From assembly GCA_004352715.1 (NCBI GenBank), contig SCFE01000084.1:704169-768168 (forward strand): a stretch of 64,000 bases of DNA, read 5' to 3'. Shown one piece after another: positions 23,698-35,178 of this stretch. Below the pieces are notes generated by a model. The model worked only from the letters and a program-made list of their open reading frames with translations. It made no database searches and was not told the origin of the DNA. Position 1 is the first letter of the stretch, and each line of letters starts with the position of its first letter. The translations under genes were made by a program, and so were the position numbers. The stretch comes from Hofstenia miamia. Taxonomy: Eukaryota; Xenacoelomorpha; Acoela.

Positions 23698-24237
23698 GTG
23701 AGCACTTATCATTGTAAGTTGCATTTTGAAACGCGCACGTTCACATCTTATACTTTTTTTACGCGGGAAGCAACACCATTGAACTCACGCGGAAATTACA
23801 AAGAAACACACGTCAATACTGTTATTCTAAACCCTCGTTTTAACACAGCAAATTTTAAATCAAATCTGAAAATATCATTAAACGAAATCACACCTGTCTG
23901 CGCTGATCCGAACCTCTTCAAGAACTTTGAAATCAAAGAATGCAATCGTAACTTGCACAATCTACCAAAAGAAATTTCAGTTAATCACATTTTCGAAAAG
24001 TTTCTGCACTCTCCACGCATTATTGATCCTCCTCTTGCTTATTGGGACGGTATCCATCTCTCCAACAAAGGAATCTCACATTTCATTAGTAATTCAAGGA
24101 ACTTTTTTTCTAATTCACCAAACCCATTTCGCCCTACAATATCTCATTATTCACTTCGCAACCCGGTCATTTCATATGAATCTAGTCAATTTTTTACCCG
24201 CTATCACAGTATCGCTCAAGCTCCTACTCTCATCTAA
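23698..24237 (+). pseudogene. LINE ORF1 piece with SGNH-esterase-like end
   Basis: A 179-residue open frame without a standard ATG start. Its diagnostic part is AYWDGIHLSNKGISHFI (around 24037-24090), which matches the last block of SGNH/GDSL hydrolases (D-x2-H-L-x3-G). Esterase-like ORF1 proteins are known in CR1-type LINEs. The same block occurs in the LINE at 29990. The earlier blocks are not clear in this copy. It sits just upstream of, and on the same strand as, a gag-bearing LINE and is probably a separate fragment. Confidence 0.55.
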
Positions 24238-24718
24238 GATCAATGAACTTATTCAGGTGCAGTTTTTCTTATACTATAATTATTGCTATATACTAATAAA
24301 AGGGCAGTTTGCTATAACCCTACAGGAATCCTTAGAGAAATCCAACTATAATCCTTCAAAATTTACAAAAGTTCATTCAAGTTATATTATGCAACAATAT
24401 TCTATAATTTACTAAGTAATCATTTAAATCGATTCTAAAATTTCGATCAATTATTTTAGATATTGAAAGTAACCCAGTCCAATAATTTCGGAAAATAAAA
24501 TTAATAGTGTATAAAAAGAATCACAGCGAATTTTAAGATTATTTATCTAAATGCTAGAAGACTTTGTCCAAATCGCAATGAATTTGTTCAAATTGTAAGC
24601 AAATTCGTCAACAACGCAATATGTGTTTACAGATTCTGATAATATAAATTCCTATATAATCCAGAGAGTAATACTATTGATGTTCATTTAAAAATCGATC
24701 CAAACGTGGTGGAGGATT

Positions 24719-25360
24719 ATGATGATGTTTATTCCAATATCTTTAAAATCAAAATGGAGAAATGACTTAAACGCTATTGAAAATTTAATAATTAACAAAA
24801 ATAATGACATTGTTTTGATTTGTAAGTCAAGTAAAGAGACAAAGACGGCAGAAGCGGCATTAGGTAAGATTAAAAATATCAATCTGAGAACCTCAACAAA
24901 ATGTTTACCAAAACTTATTATTACAAATATTCCCATATATGAAGAATTGACAGATTTTAATGCATTTAAAAGTAATTTATTGATTGATAATAAAGAAATA
25001 TTAAAGGATGTTAATGAAAAAGACATATCAATATTATTTTCTAAAACAAACTATATGAAGAATTCTAATGAAGTTATTATAAAGGTTCCATCTAAAATAC
25101 GTTTACTACTTCTCAATAAAAAGTCGAAATTGCGACTCAATATACTGAATATTAGAGATCTTCATTATGTCAAGATGTGTTGTAACTGTGGTAAGTATGG
25201 ACACTCATCAAAAAGTTGCAATAATGAGACATTATCATGTATGTTTTGCTCAGATAATCACAGTTATAAAGAATGTCCCATCATAAATGACAACAATTTC
25301 ATTTGGAATCTAATCACAATGCATTTAGTAGAAAATGCCCAATATACATTGAATAACTAA
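24719..25360 (+). CDS. LINE ORF1, gag-like zinc-knuckle protein
   Basis: A 213-residue intact frame. Residues 63-71 (LPKLIITNI) and the following strand-helix region resemble the RNA-binding part of Jockey/I-type gag proteins. Two zinc knuckles follow: C154-x2-C157-x4-H162-x4-C167 and C174-x2-C177-x3-H181-x4-C186. The first methionines (MMM) are followed by a continuous frame, but the real ORF probably started upstream (a broken frame is visible from about 24540). Its role would be binding LINE RNA. This is the best preserved piece of the element. Confidence 0.8.
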   Translation: MMMFIPISLKSKWRNDLNAIENLIINKNNDIVLICKSSKETKTAEAALGKIKNINLRTSTKCLPKLIITNIPIYEELTDFNAFKSNLLIDNKEILKDVNEKDISILFSKTNYMKNSNEVIIKVPSKIRLLLLNKKSKLRLNILNIRDLHYVKMCCNCGKYGHSSKSCNNETLSCMFCSDNHSYKECPIINDNNFIWNLITMHLVENAQYTLNN

Positions 25361-25599
25361 ATATTACGATTAGAAAAACTCAATATGATTAAAGAAAAAA
25401 TTTTTAATTTCACTGAATTTAATAGATATATAAAGCAATATGAAAACCAAGTCAAATTTCTTAATGTTAATTTCCAAAGCTTAAAAAATAAAGTAACTAA
25501 GTATGAAGAATTGATTTTAAATATGGATGGAAACAATTTGCGGAATAACGGAAACATGGTTAAAATTGTGATTATATCAGTAATTAAAACAGCGTAAAC

Positions 25600-28240
25600 A
25601 TGTCACAAAAATATACTGATAATGACAGAGAAATTGGTTTAAGATATTTCGCAAGGATAGAGACCTTGCAAATTCTACAAAGACTGGAGGTGGCGGCATA
25701 TTATTTATCATACATAAACATTTTCATCCACAAATACGTCAAGATCTAAATGTTCAAAATACCCAATTTGAAAGTTTATTAATAGAAATTTTAATATCGA
25801 ATGTAAAGCATTTATTTAATTTAAGTTATTGCAATAATCGAAAAAATTTTAATGAATTTTCTGTTATACTATATTCTGAATTATCACGAGCAATGATTGA
25901 AAATAAGCCAGTAATTATTATGGGCGATTATAATCAGAATTGTCAAAATAAGTATGATAATGCAAATGTTCATGATGTTATAGACATTTTCGGATAGGAA
26001 TTACTCAATAAAACAATTCCGACTCATATTAATGGAAAAAGCTCATCTTTGATTGACTATTTAATTACAGACATTTCAAACTATAATAGTTTCAGTACAA
26101 CAGTAACAGATTTTTTCATTTCCGATAATCAAATTACATGTGCAATATATATTAAAATGAAAGTCAACAAAGAGAACAAATGGGTATGTTATAATGATTG
26201 TAAGAAATTTATCAAAGAAAAATTATGTTGGGACTTACTAAATCTAAATTGGCGTAACTATTATAACTCAATGTCCATTAATGAGAAACTAAGCTTTATC
26301 AATAATAACTTGGATCAATTATATAATAAGCATTGTCCAGTTACAAAGAAGATCATTTCTGTAAATCAAAAGAGAATTCCTAGTTGGAAAATATGGATTT
26401 CAGAAAAGTCGAAGCAACATATTAACGAGAAATATCAAGCCTATAGAAATGTGTGTAAAGACAAAAGTTATGAAAACATGAAGAAATGTAAAATATACAG
26501 AAATATTGCATCGAATAGTTGTAAACAAGATCTAAGTTCATTTTTGAAATCTTTGTTTTAAAAAATGAAAAAATGTTCTTGAAAGTGGAAATACATTAAT
26601 AATTTTATGAAACCACATTCAAATATTGAAAATATCAAATTTATTTAATGAAGATTTCATATAATTGGGAAAATTTAGTGGTCAGCAATATAATATCACG
26701 AACAAATTTGAGAAACGCAAAAATGTAAAGTTCAATGCAAGTTCATTTGCTTTTAGATATGTTTCCTTGCATGAATTTCTAGATGCTTGAAAATGTTTAA
26801 ATATTAGAAAATCTAAAGGAACTTGTAACTATCCTATATGGTTTTAAAAAGAAACTCTAAGTCTTATAGCAAGACCTTTGTGTTTCTTATTTAATGAATG
26901 CATTAAATTCAACAAATATCCTGATGAACTAAAGGTTGCAAAAGTAATTCCAATCTATAAAAAGCTATAAGCAACATTTCCTCAAACTACAGACCTATAT
27001 CGAATATTAACTGGAATTAATAAGATTTTCGAAAAAAATTTACACGATCAGATTAGATATTATTTTAAAATATACAACTTGTTTAATCAAAATTAATTTG
27101 GATTTAAAAAACATTCTTCTACTATGAATGCTCTTTTGGATACAGAAGAAGATTGGAGGCAACTCACAGATAGAAAGGAAAGTGTATATGTTCTTTCTTT
27201 AGACCTTGTAAAAGCATTCAATTCTATAGATCATGGAATATTGATTAAAAAATTAAAAGATACATACAACTTCGACCTTACTTCTTCTTCACTTATTGAT
27301 GATTACTTAAATGATAGATATCAATTTGTGCAATTTAAAAATTAATCATCAAATCTTTTGAAAATTGAAAGGGGTGTTCCGCAAGGTTATGTTTTGGGTC
27401 TTCTGTTGTTTAATATCTATACAAATGATATTTCAAATCACATAAATATAAAATGTATGTTATATGCAGATGATACATTAATCTATAAAACAAACATCGA
27501 TGAACTACAATCCAATTTATATCTGATACATTACTACAGTAACAAAAACATGATGTATCTAAATATTGAAAACCTGCTTTTATGCAGATGAATAAATTAA
27601 CAAACGGCGAAACAAAGACAAAATTGTATCTTAACAACAAAGAAATAATGGAGCAACCAAGAATAAAATATTTAGGAGTGATAATTGACAATCAACTAAA
27701 ATTTAAAGATCATATAAATTCTTTAATTCAAAACTAATGTCTGGTGCCATCAAGTTAATTAAAAAAAATAACAGATTTATTACCAAGAAAATGGATCGCA
27801 ATGTTATTTAAGTCAATGGTTGTATCAAAATATACGTATTCTTGTTACTTGCTAACAAATCTATGTGAAAATTCTAAAAGAAAATTAAATAAGATTTTCA
27901 ATTGGATGAACAAAATTATCAATAGCAATATTAATCGAATTAAAAGAAAATTGTCAAAAGATTATATGTTATTATATCCAGATGATATAAATATTTTATA
28001 AAAGGAAAGACGGTATCTTCCTAAAATATAATATTAGACGTGGTACATATCAATGCATAAATTTAGAAGCAAAATTATGAATACTGTAGTTCATTCATAA
28101 ATATTGCAGTAAAATAATGGAATAAATTGGATAAAGATACTCGATCTGAAAAAAAGTTTCAATTGTTTAAAAAGAAAGTAACTAATTTTATCAAGAATGC
28201 TACAACAAAGAATTATCTTACCAGTCAAAGAATTACCTCA
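25600..28240 (+). pseudogene. LINE ORF2 (endonuclease-RT), broken
   Basis: The endonuclease part has IIMGDYNQN (about 25911-25940, the GDFN-type motif) and SLIDYLI. The block normally reading SDH reads SDNQIT at 26121-26138, so a catalytic histidine position is asparagine. The RT part has PDELKVAKVIPIYKK (about 26920-26965), motif A LSLDLVKAFNSIDH (about 27196), motif B GVPQGYVLGLLLFNIYTNDI (about 27373-27432), motif C YADD (27463-27474), then IKYLGVIIDNQLKF (about 27664-27705) and a C-terminal FKKKVTNFIKN. The RT catalytic aspartates remain, but stops and frameshifts at 25980, 26540, 26970, 27100, 27345 and elsewhere inactivate the ORF. Confidence 0.85.
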
Positions 28241-28330
28241 ATAAATACAAAGATCTAAGTACATCATTCTTCTATTATCAATCTAAAATTAATGACTAAG
28301 AACTTATTTAACTATCCATAGAAAATACTT

Positions 28331-29989
28331 TTCGAAACTAAAATGAACAATTATAGGAACCAAGAAATATCACTATCTTTACCTCTGCAACAAAGAAATA
28401 GAAACAATTCAGTTAGTTCTTAATAGTGGCTTTTTGTACACTTTTTCTCTATAGCGTAGAAAGCACTAACTTTATTAATAATAAATTAATTAATTAATAT
28501 GTCAAGTGTTTTGTAAAATACTGTTAAAAATACAAACAATTATACCTGCTCAATTAAAATACAAGAGTTAGAAACTAGAAATATTAAAAACACTTGAAAT
28601 ATTGCAAATTAGTACAAATTTAAATTCATATTCAGTAAAATTCAACCCTATATGTACCTGTATAATAAAAAACTGTGAAATGAAAGCATCCATTTTGTAG
28701 ATGAGCATAAAGATGGATAGATTAGCCAAGCTTTCACTTCAATTTGCACTTGTTATTATTATTGATTATTTCTTGGTTTGATTTATTTTATTTTGTTTCT
28801 TCTCTTGACGCTTTCAAAATAGTTATCAGTATTTTTTATTGTTCAAACAATTTCTGAATATATAATTTTTTTCTTCCTCAATAAAAATCTTGTTTGTTTT
28901 AGGATTCAAGTCTAATAGAATCTTCTTGAACCTTTTTGTGATTTTATCATTTTGAAGAAATTAGTTGATCAAATGAGACTGCTCATTCACCGAGATAGAT
29001 ATAATCAATAGTTTTGTAGGGCTACCAAATGTCAGTATCAATTTAATGTACTTCGAATATTCTCAATATCATCTTTAATAAAGAAATCTGTTTAGTCTAA
29101 GATGTTCCAGAATATTGTAAGAAATGTAGCATATGTTGTGTATCCAAGAGCAGAATTTCTCTAAAAATTACAATACATGTAAAGATACATGGCATCCACC
29201 TACTATTTAAAAATTTAGCATGGCTTGACGTGAAAGTACTCAATTGTCATTTTGTTTAACCACAATCTTCTATAACACTAATTAAACTGGAGCAAATTAT
29301 CATTTAGCCACAACATTTGGCCGATTTCACTGAAACATTTATTAAATTCTCTCTTTTATTTGTGAATTGAAGAGCAGAATTAACAAAAATGACAGTGAAA
29401 TCGTCCAATTTTACTGTTATTTATTCATTTGTTCCAGTCCAGTTAGTGTATAGAAGTTCATGGTTTAACATTACATAATTTGTTTCAGAAACAACATCAT
29501 GTTTGAAAAAAACCATTAATTCCAATGATTTATATTTGAAACGTTTGATATTTCGTCTATATTTACAACATTTGAACAAGAATTTGTGGTCTGGATGAAT
29601 TTGAATTTTTCATAAAAAAATTGCATAACATTATATGAAATGAAGCAACTTCAATCGCATTGAATATATTTACATAGGCCATGTAGCATCATTAAATATA
29701 ACTTAAAAATTATATTTCTGTGATAATGCAATATTCTTGAAATGCCTATTTTTAACGATTTATTTGTTTTTGGGCATAAAGATATATAACTAAAGGTGCT
29801 AAGCTTTTCTTACATATCAGTTCATGAAATAATATTTGTTGATTGGCGTGTTCATAGTAGAGTTCTTCAGTACTATGCAGTCCTATGGGACTGTGATTGT
29901 GTATTTCAGTGGGACTAGGAATAACAATTTTGTAGCTCAAAGTCTGCAAATTTTTTTAAAATATGACTTTCTTCTCTCAAGGATGTTGA
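28331..29989. other. Intergenic, no gene seen
   Basis: AT-rich. Frames at 29752-30048 on both strands overlap and show no motif. The right edge may include the 5' leader of the next LINE. Confidence 0.4.
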
Positions 29990-30060
29990 TTGTGCGCTCC
30001 GCTCCGCACTTAAAGTCGTTATACAGACTCAACCGTCAGCAAAGATGATCAGCACTGCAA

Positions 30061-30635
30061 ACTTGTAGCGCCATTCCTGGCTCTCAGTCGAAATGAGTTA
30101 TTCGCGCGTAAAATCAAACCAGGTACTAGTTTCTTAATTCAAGGTAGCTCCATGCTTAGGCTTTTACACTCAAGCAAAATAATTAAAAACTCGTACTCCG
30201 GTGCCACCATATCCGGGCTACAACAGACATTGGAACTTTATCCAAAAACACATATTAAGACAGTCTTTGTGTAAATTGGAAGAAACGATATCCTCAAGGA
30301 CCCAAATAATTAAGCAGCTAAGTTTTCTAATCTTATTAAAGCAATCAACCACATTTTTAGTTCAACTAAGATTTTTCTAAGTAAAATAACACCTTTTTGC
30401 AACAGACTGCTTCAAGGCAACAATGAAGTAGTAAAAGTCGAACAAGATTATTTTTAACTTATCTGAAAAATTAAAATACTCTATTTTTAAGCTATTCACA
30501 CAGTTTTGTTTAGGTTCCAAAGTGGTAAACAGTCGCCTTTTTTCAACAGACGGTATTCACTTTTCATTGTATGGGATTAGAAAATTTGTCACTGCCATTA
30601 AATCTTCTTTCGAGCCTTCATCTATTTAAAAGATG
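30061..30635 (+). pseudogene. LINE ORF1 with SGNH-esterase-like domain
   Basis: Blocks in the SGNH order: a FLIQGSSMLR-type first block (about 30120-30150), YSGATISGLQ (30194-30222), VFV-stop-IGRNDI (30262-30291, the GxND block) and STDGIHFSLYGI (30545-30580, the catalytic Asp-His block). Stops fall within the block III strand and later. In CR1-type elements this ORF1 precedes endonuclease-RT, as here. Confidence 0.65.
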
Positions 30636-30699
30636 CAGTTCAAAGCCCCGCCGACTAATAACACCTCTTTTGAAAGTTTCGCGCCTCGTTCACTACCAC

Positions 30700-32030
30700 C
30701 TTTCGTTTGAATCAAAAAGGAAATTTTCGAAATTATGTGGATTGAAGTAAAATATTTTTCAAATTCTTGCAGCAGTGAACTCATAAACATTTTTTACAAT
30801 CCTAATAAGAATTATATCTCTGATTTTTATAACCAAAGAATTGAAGAAATCAACTATGCCATTCTTGAAAATTACTATATTAGTGTCGTTGGAGATTTTA
30901 ATTCCCATTACCTTAATTCTGCTTTATTAAAATTCGATTAAAACAGAAACTTTTTAATCCCAAAAGCCCAGTATTCGAAAGAGCAGCTTCATTTCAACTT
31001 AGTTTCTTATTATGAGCTCAAAAATTTGTGAATAAGCTAGATAATAATAAATCTTATGGATCCACTTGCCTACCGTAATGGATAATTCAGAGCTATTCAT
31101 ACATTTTTGGTGAATACCTGCTTGTAGTATTCAATCAAAGTATTATAAGAAATGATTTGCTATTCTTTTAAAATAATCGGATATTTCACCGTTACTTAAA
31201 AAGGAGACCCGCAAGATCCCATGAACCATCGACCAATTTGCAAAACACACCCTTTCTAAAAAATATTTGAAAAGCTTTTAGCTGTTTATTAACGACAATT
31301 TAATTTTCTCAAAAAATCTATTTGCATTTCGACCTAGATTTAGAACATCGGATGCGGTTGTACCACAGAAGAAATTAAACTAAATTTAAATCAAAATTTG
31401 TTCACAGTGGTAGCTTACTTGATTTAAGTAAACCATTTAACTCATTGAATTTTGATATTTTACAAGAAAAATTAAGACGACAACGCTTTAGTTTCAATGT
31501 AATAAACTTTATTGAGTTTTCTAAGCAATTGCAAACAACGAGTAAAAATTGATTTTTTCTGAATATACTACTACTACAAATTTTGGTGTATCCCAAGGAA
31601 CTGTTTTAGGCTCATTCTATTTTCATTATACGTAAAAAATATTTCAAAATCCTTGGAAAACGGAACAAATTATCTATACGCAAATGATAGTTGCATATTA
31701 CGTAAAGAAAAATCCTTTTGAGGCGGCCAAGCATAAAAAGATAAAAGATACTAAAAATTCTTAAAATTTTTCATTTGTAATAAACTAAAAATTAATTCTG
31801 ACAAAACACAATTTATCATTTTTTCATCTAAACAACAAAAGAAAGTTTTCTGAAAATATTAAAATTAATGTTTGTGATACAAACATTATTCAAAGCACAT
31901 GCGTAAATTACCTTGGTGTACTAATAAACAATGACTTAAAATTAGAAAATATTCTTTACCAAAACTTAAAAAAAATATTTCTACAATTTGCGTCATGTAG
32001 AAACACGTTTCATGTAGAACGAATTAATTT
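30700..32030 (+). pseudogene. LINE endonuclease-RT, heavily broken
   Basis: The endonuclease remnant at 30735-30941 ends in YYISVVGDFNSHY. RT pieces are MNHRPICK (about 31222-31245), FRPRFRTSDAV (about 31328-31360), motif A VAYLDLSKPFNSLNF (31410-31454), motif B FGVSQGTVLGS (31578-31610), motif C region LYANDSCILR (about 31672-31702, D-D site altered to ND) and NYLGVLINNDLKLE (31906-31947). The endonuclease is shortened and the RT carries many frameshifts. Confidence 0.75.
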
Positions 32031-32791
32031 ATTTATGCCAGGCTTGCCGTGGGAATTGGAATTCTTATGGGATTAGACCAATAATTTTTCATGGGAGTTC
32101 CGATGGGAACGATTGAGTTGTTTAGATAAGAAGAAAGTTTAAAAATAGATAATTGAATAAAATGTAAGCATTTTACATTAAACAATAAAAACGTTATTAC
32201 AAGGTACTTATCTAATATAGACAACTATTTGTGGNNNNNNNNNNNNNNNNNNNNNATACGCAAATGATAGTTGCATATTACGTAAAGAAAAATCCTTTTG
32301 AGGCGGCCAAGCATAAAAAGATAAAAGATACTAAAAATTCTTAAAATTTTTCATTTGTAATAAACTAAAAATTAATTCTGACAAAACACAATTTATCATT
32401 TTTTCATCTAAACAACAAAAGAAAGTTTTCTGAAAATATTAAAATTAATGTTTGTGATACAAACATTATTCAAAGCACATGCGTAAATTACCTTGGTGTA
32501 CTAATAAACAATGACTTAAAATTAGAAAATATTCTTTACCAAAACTTAAAAAAAATATTTCTACAATTTGCGTCATGTAGAAACACGTTTCATGTAGAAC
32601 GAATTAATTTATTTATGCCAGGCTTGCCGTGGGAATTGGAATTCTTATGGGATTAGACCAATAATTTTTCATGGGAGTTCAGATGGGAACGAAGTTTAAA
32701 AATAGATAATTGAATAAAATGTAAGCATTTTACATTAAACAGTAAGAACGTTATTGCAAGGTACTTATCAAATATAGACAACTAGTTGTGG
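31676..32791 (+). repeat. About 550-bp direct repeat around a 21-N gap
   Basis: 31676-32234 is repeated at 32256-32791, separated by N at 32235-32255. Copy 1 has 23 extra bases after 'gggaacga' (about 32109-32131). There are a few substitutions (caataaaaacg versus cagtaagaacg). The repeat includes RT sequence and the left end of hAT-B, so that end appears twice. This is best read as two haplotypes left in series. Confidence 0.85.
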
Positions 32792-34018
32792 AATGCTGCT
32801 TCGTCCGATGATAAAATCTGAAATTCTAATAGAGTGAAAACAAAATTCAATATATATATATGAAGGAAAGCGATGTTACAGTATCTAATAACAAGCAATC
32901 TCTCGGTGTTTTTGAAAACGTTATTATTGGTAATGGATTATACAAAAGAGTTTTTTGATCGAGCAGAGGTTAATGATGCGATCTCTCTATTTGTCATTCA
33001 CAAGCTACTTTACGCTTGATTTGAATCTATTCAAGTACCAAACAGATCCTACAACGCGACGCGCTACACAAAAGTAATGCAAGAATCCGTATGTAAGTCC
33101 ATCGCAAATAAACTATGACCTTACTGTGGATCTGAGTTTGCGCAATCTGCAGCTTATTTCTCAGGTATAGATATCCCAGCCAAATTTTCCTACTCACATT
33201 GACAGTTTTCTCATAGTAAAATGGCCTTACTAGATCAATTTCTCACCGAATGGAATATAAAAATTGCCCAGTATAAACAAACGGTCACAAACTCTTGCAT
33301 GAAATTGTTTCACCACTGCCTTTCGACAAATTAAGTCAATATTACGTGAAAGCCGGTTAAACTACACCTTCAAATGTTATGATGGGTAGCGAGAGCCTCT
33401 TAAATAAAATGTTTACCAGCCAAACCGAAACACCAACACAGCTGAAGAGAATGAGATTTGGTGACCAGCTGGAATCAGAATTAAATCATTTCGAAAATAT
33501 TCCCCCCTACACCCAAATCAGCCCAATTTTTTTTAGAGCAAGTATCAGAAAATATGTCTGTGCTAAGCTTATATTTTCTATGCCAGTATCTTTGGCGGTG
33601 TTGAGCGGTTGTTCAGTGTTGCCGGATTATTTCTTCCCAAGCTGCGCAAGAACATGCGATCTTCAATTCTAATTATCATGATTTACATTGATTTCAGCAA
33701 ACGATATTTCAATTTATTGTCTTGACATTATTGTGAAAAAAGAAGAAGCTCCAAAATATCCTGCACTTTATTCCGTATGGTATGGTATGGTGAGGTCGAG
33801 GATGATGACAGCGTCAAACATTGAACTATTTGTATGCTTAGATTTGTTTAGAGTGAAATGCTTATATACTCATATTAGCGTATCTTTGCTCTTTTTTTCA
33901 TATATGGGAGGTCTATTGGTAATTCTTTTCTTCTTCAGTCCCCATGGGAATTCGAACGGAAAAGCTGTGGGATGGGAATGGGTTTGGGAATTAAAAAAGA
34001 ATTCCCATGGCAACCCTT
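32619..34018 (+). mobile_element. hAT element B inside the CR1-like LINE
   Basis: The left end is CAGGCTTGCCGTGGGAATTG (32619; the same end also appears at 32039 in the gap-edge duplicate). The right end, read inward, is AAGGGTTGCCATGGGAATTC (34018). The two agree at 16 of 20 positions. The flanking 8 bases are atttatgc on the left (32611-32618) and atttgtgc on the right (34019-34026), a hAT-size target duplication with one mismatch. The host LINE resumes directly after it. Sub-terminal CCATGGGAAT motifs occur near the right end (33947-34012). Confidence 0.8.
33379..33690 (+). pseudogene. hAT transposase C-terminal remnant (element B)
   Basis: The frame at 33379 reads ESLLNKMFTSQTETPTQLKR, then EDQ/GDQLESELNHFENIPP. 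After about 33600 it shifts by one base to VERLFSVAGLFLPKLRKNMR (about 33602-33661), which is the hAT dimerisation signature. Sequence before it (32870-33330) holds short coding-like stretches with stops. The protein is not functional. Confidence 0.7.
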
Positions 34019-34599
34019 ATTTGTGCTGAGTCAATTTAAATACTGTGCATTTCTTTCTCAAAAAATTACGTTGCGAAAACGTTCTTCACTATCAAAGATT
34101 TTTAGCTGGGCATTTAGACCACTGAATTATATTGAAGAGCATGAGTCTATAATGCAATTAAGATCATCACATAGCATCTTGGCCTCCGGCCTATTTTATT
34201 ACATATCAATCTCTATGTATCACTTATAAATGTATTCATGAATTTAGTTAATTTAGTTTTTTGAATAATTACATCAAAATAAATTAAAGAATATAACAGT
34301 TTTTATTATGAATAATTGTCAACATGCATTTTCTTTCAAATGTTCAATCTTATGGAATGAATTAAGTATCGATATAAAATGTGAGAAAAATTATAGACAG
34401 TTCAAGAAAAAATTCAAACAAATTTTATTGAATAAATATAATTATTGGGTATAGATAATATACTCAATGCTTGGTAAATTTACTTTTAAAACTGCTCTTT
34501 AATTAATAATGTATATGTAAATAATTTTGTAAGAGTTTTTGCACAGTTTAGTTTGTAGACTCTATATACATTTCAGCAATAATTTTACTTTAATTCTTA

Positions 34600-35170
34600 T
34601 TACTTTCTCACTGCTGGTATCCCTCTCAGCTTGGGGAATTCACCAAGGAGTTTGAGAGATTTTCTCAGGACTCTAGCTGCTCCTAACAGTGCTGCTTTTG
34701 TGCTCCACCCACCCCCACTTTGGTAGTCCTCCATATTTCAAGTGTCTTTTATGCTTTTTACTCACTTCTTCTGGTGCACCTCCGACTATTAGGACTACTT
34801 ACTTCTTTGACTTCCACAGCCTCTCTATTTCCCCTACCGAATCTCTGTACTTGTGTATCTTCTCTTTCTCATTGCTTTTGGGATTCGTGCTCTTTGGTGC
34901 TTCTATGACTATCAATATTCTCAATTTTTTCTCTTTTTCTACCACTACTAAGTCTGACCTCCGTGTTTCTATCACCTTGCTCATCAGCATTTTGAGGTCC
35001 CACAGTATTTTAACCATGTCATTCTCTATGACTCCCTTTGAGTTATGGTCATACCACTTGTCTCCAGCTTCTAACCCATACAGCCTGCTCAAACTCCAAT
35101 GTACCATTCTTCACCCACCTGACACCCCTGAATTTATACTCATTTTTGCCAACTTTCCACACCCTGCTAT
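34600..35170 (-). pseudogene. RLE-type LINE copy A, endonuclease part
   Basis: The minus strand reads NLIAGCGKLAK at its start (about 35175-35145), then from 35107 MVHWSLSRLYGLEAGDKWYD, VIENDMVKILWDLKM, ETRRSDLVVVEKEKK, and KYRDSVGEIERLWKSKK to 34799. After that, broken frames run to about 34620. The order Cys/His cluster, then a PD-(D/E)xK-like block (here RSD..VVVEK, so the usual P is lost) is that of LINEs with a restriction-like endonuclease (R2/R4/NeSL-like). The clade is not certain. Confidence 0.7.
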
Positions 35171-35178
35171 CAGATTAT

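Larger units (their letters stand above)
24440..28330 (+). mobile_element. Jockey/CR1-type LINE, decayed
   Basis: A non-LTR retrotransposon of about 3.9 kb with gag-like ORF1, apurinic-type endonuclease and reverse transcriptase in the usual order. The boundaries are approximate. The coding parts carry many stops and frameshifts. No poly(A) tail or target duplication was identified; an AT-rich taattaatt run at about 28480-28500 may mark the tail region. Confidence 0.85.
29990..34475 (+). mobile_element. CR1-like LINE, interrupted by a hAT element
   Basis: Begins near 29990 with esterase-like ORF1, then shortened endonuclease and RT parts to 32030. It is then interrupted by hAT-B (32619-34018, after allowing for the gap-edge repeat) and resumes at 34027 with the RT C-terminal region. 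Resumed parts include YKCIHEF (34213-34236), FKCSILWNELSIDIK (34337-34380) and FKKKFKQILLNKYNYWV (34403-34453), a normal LINE ending. Stops occur throughout. Confidence 0.75.
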
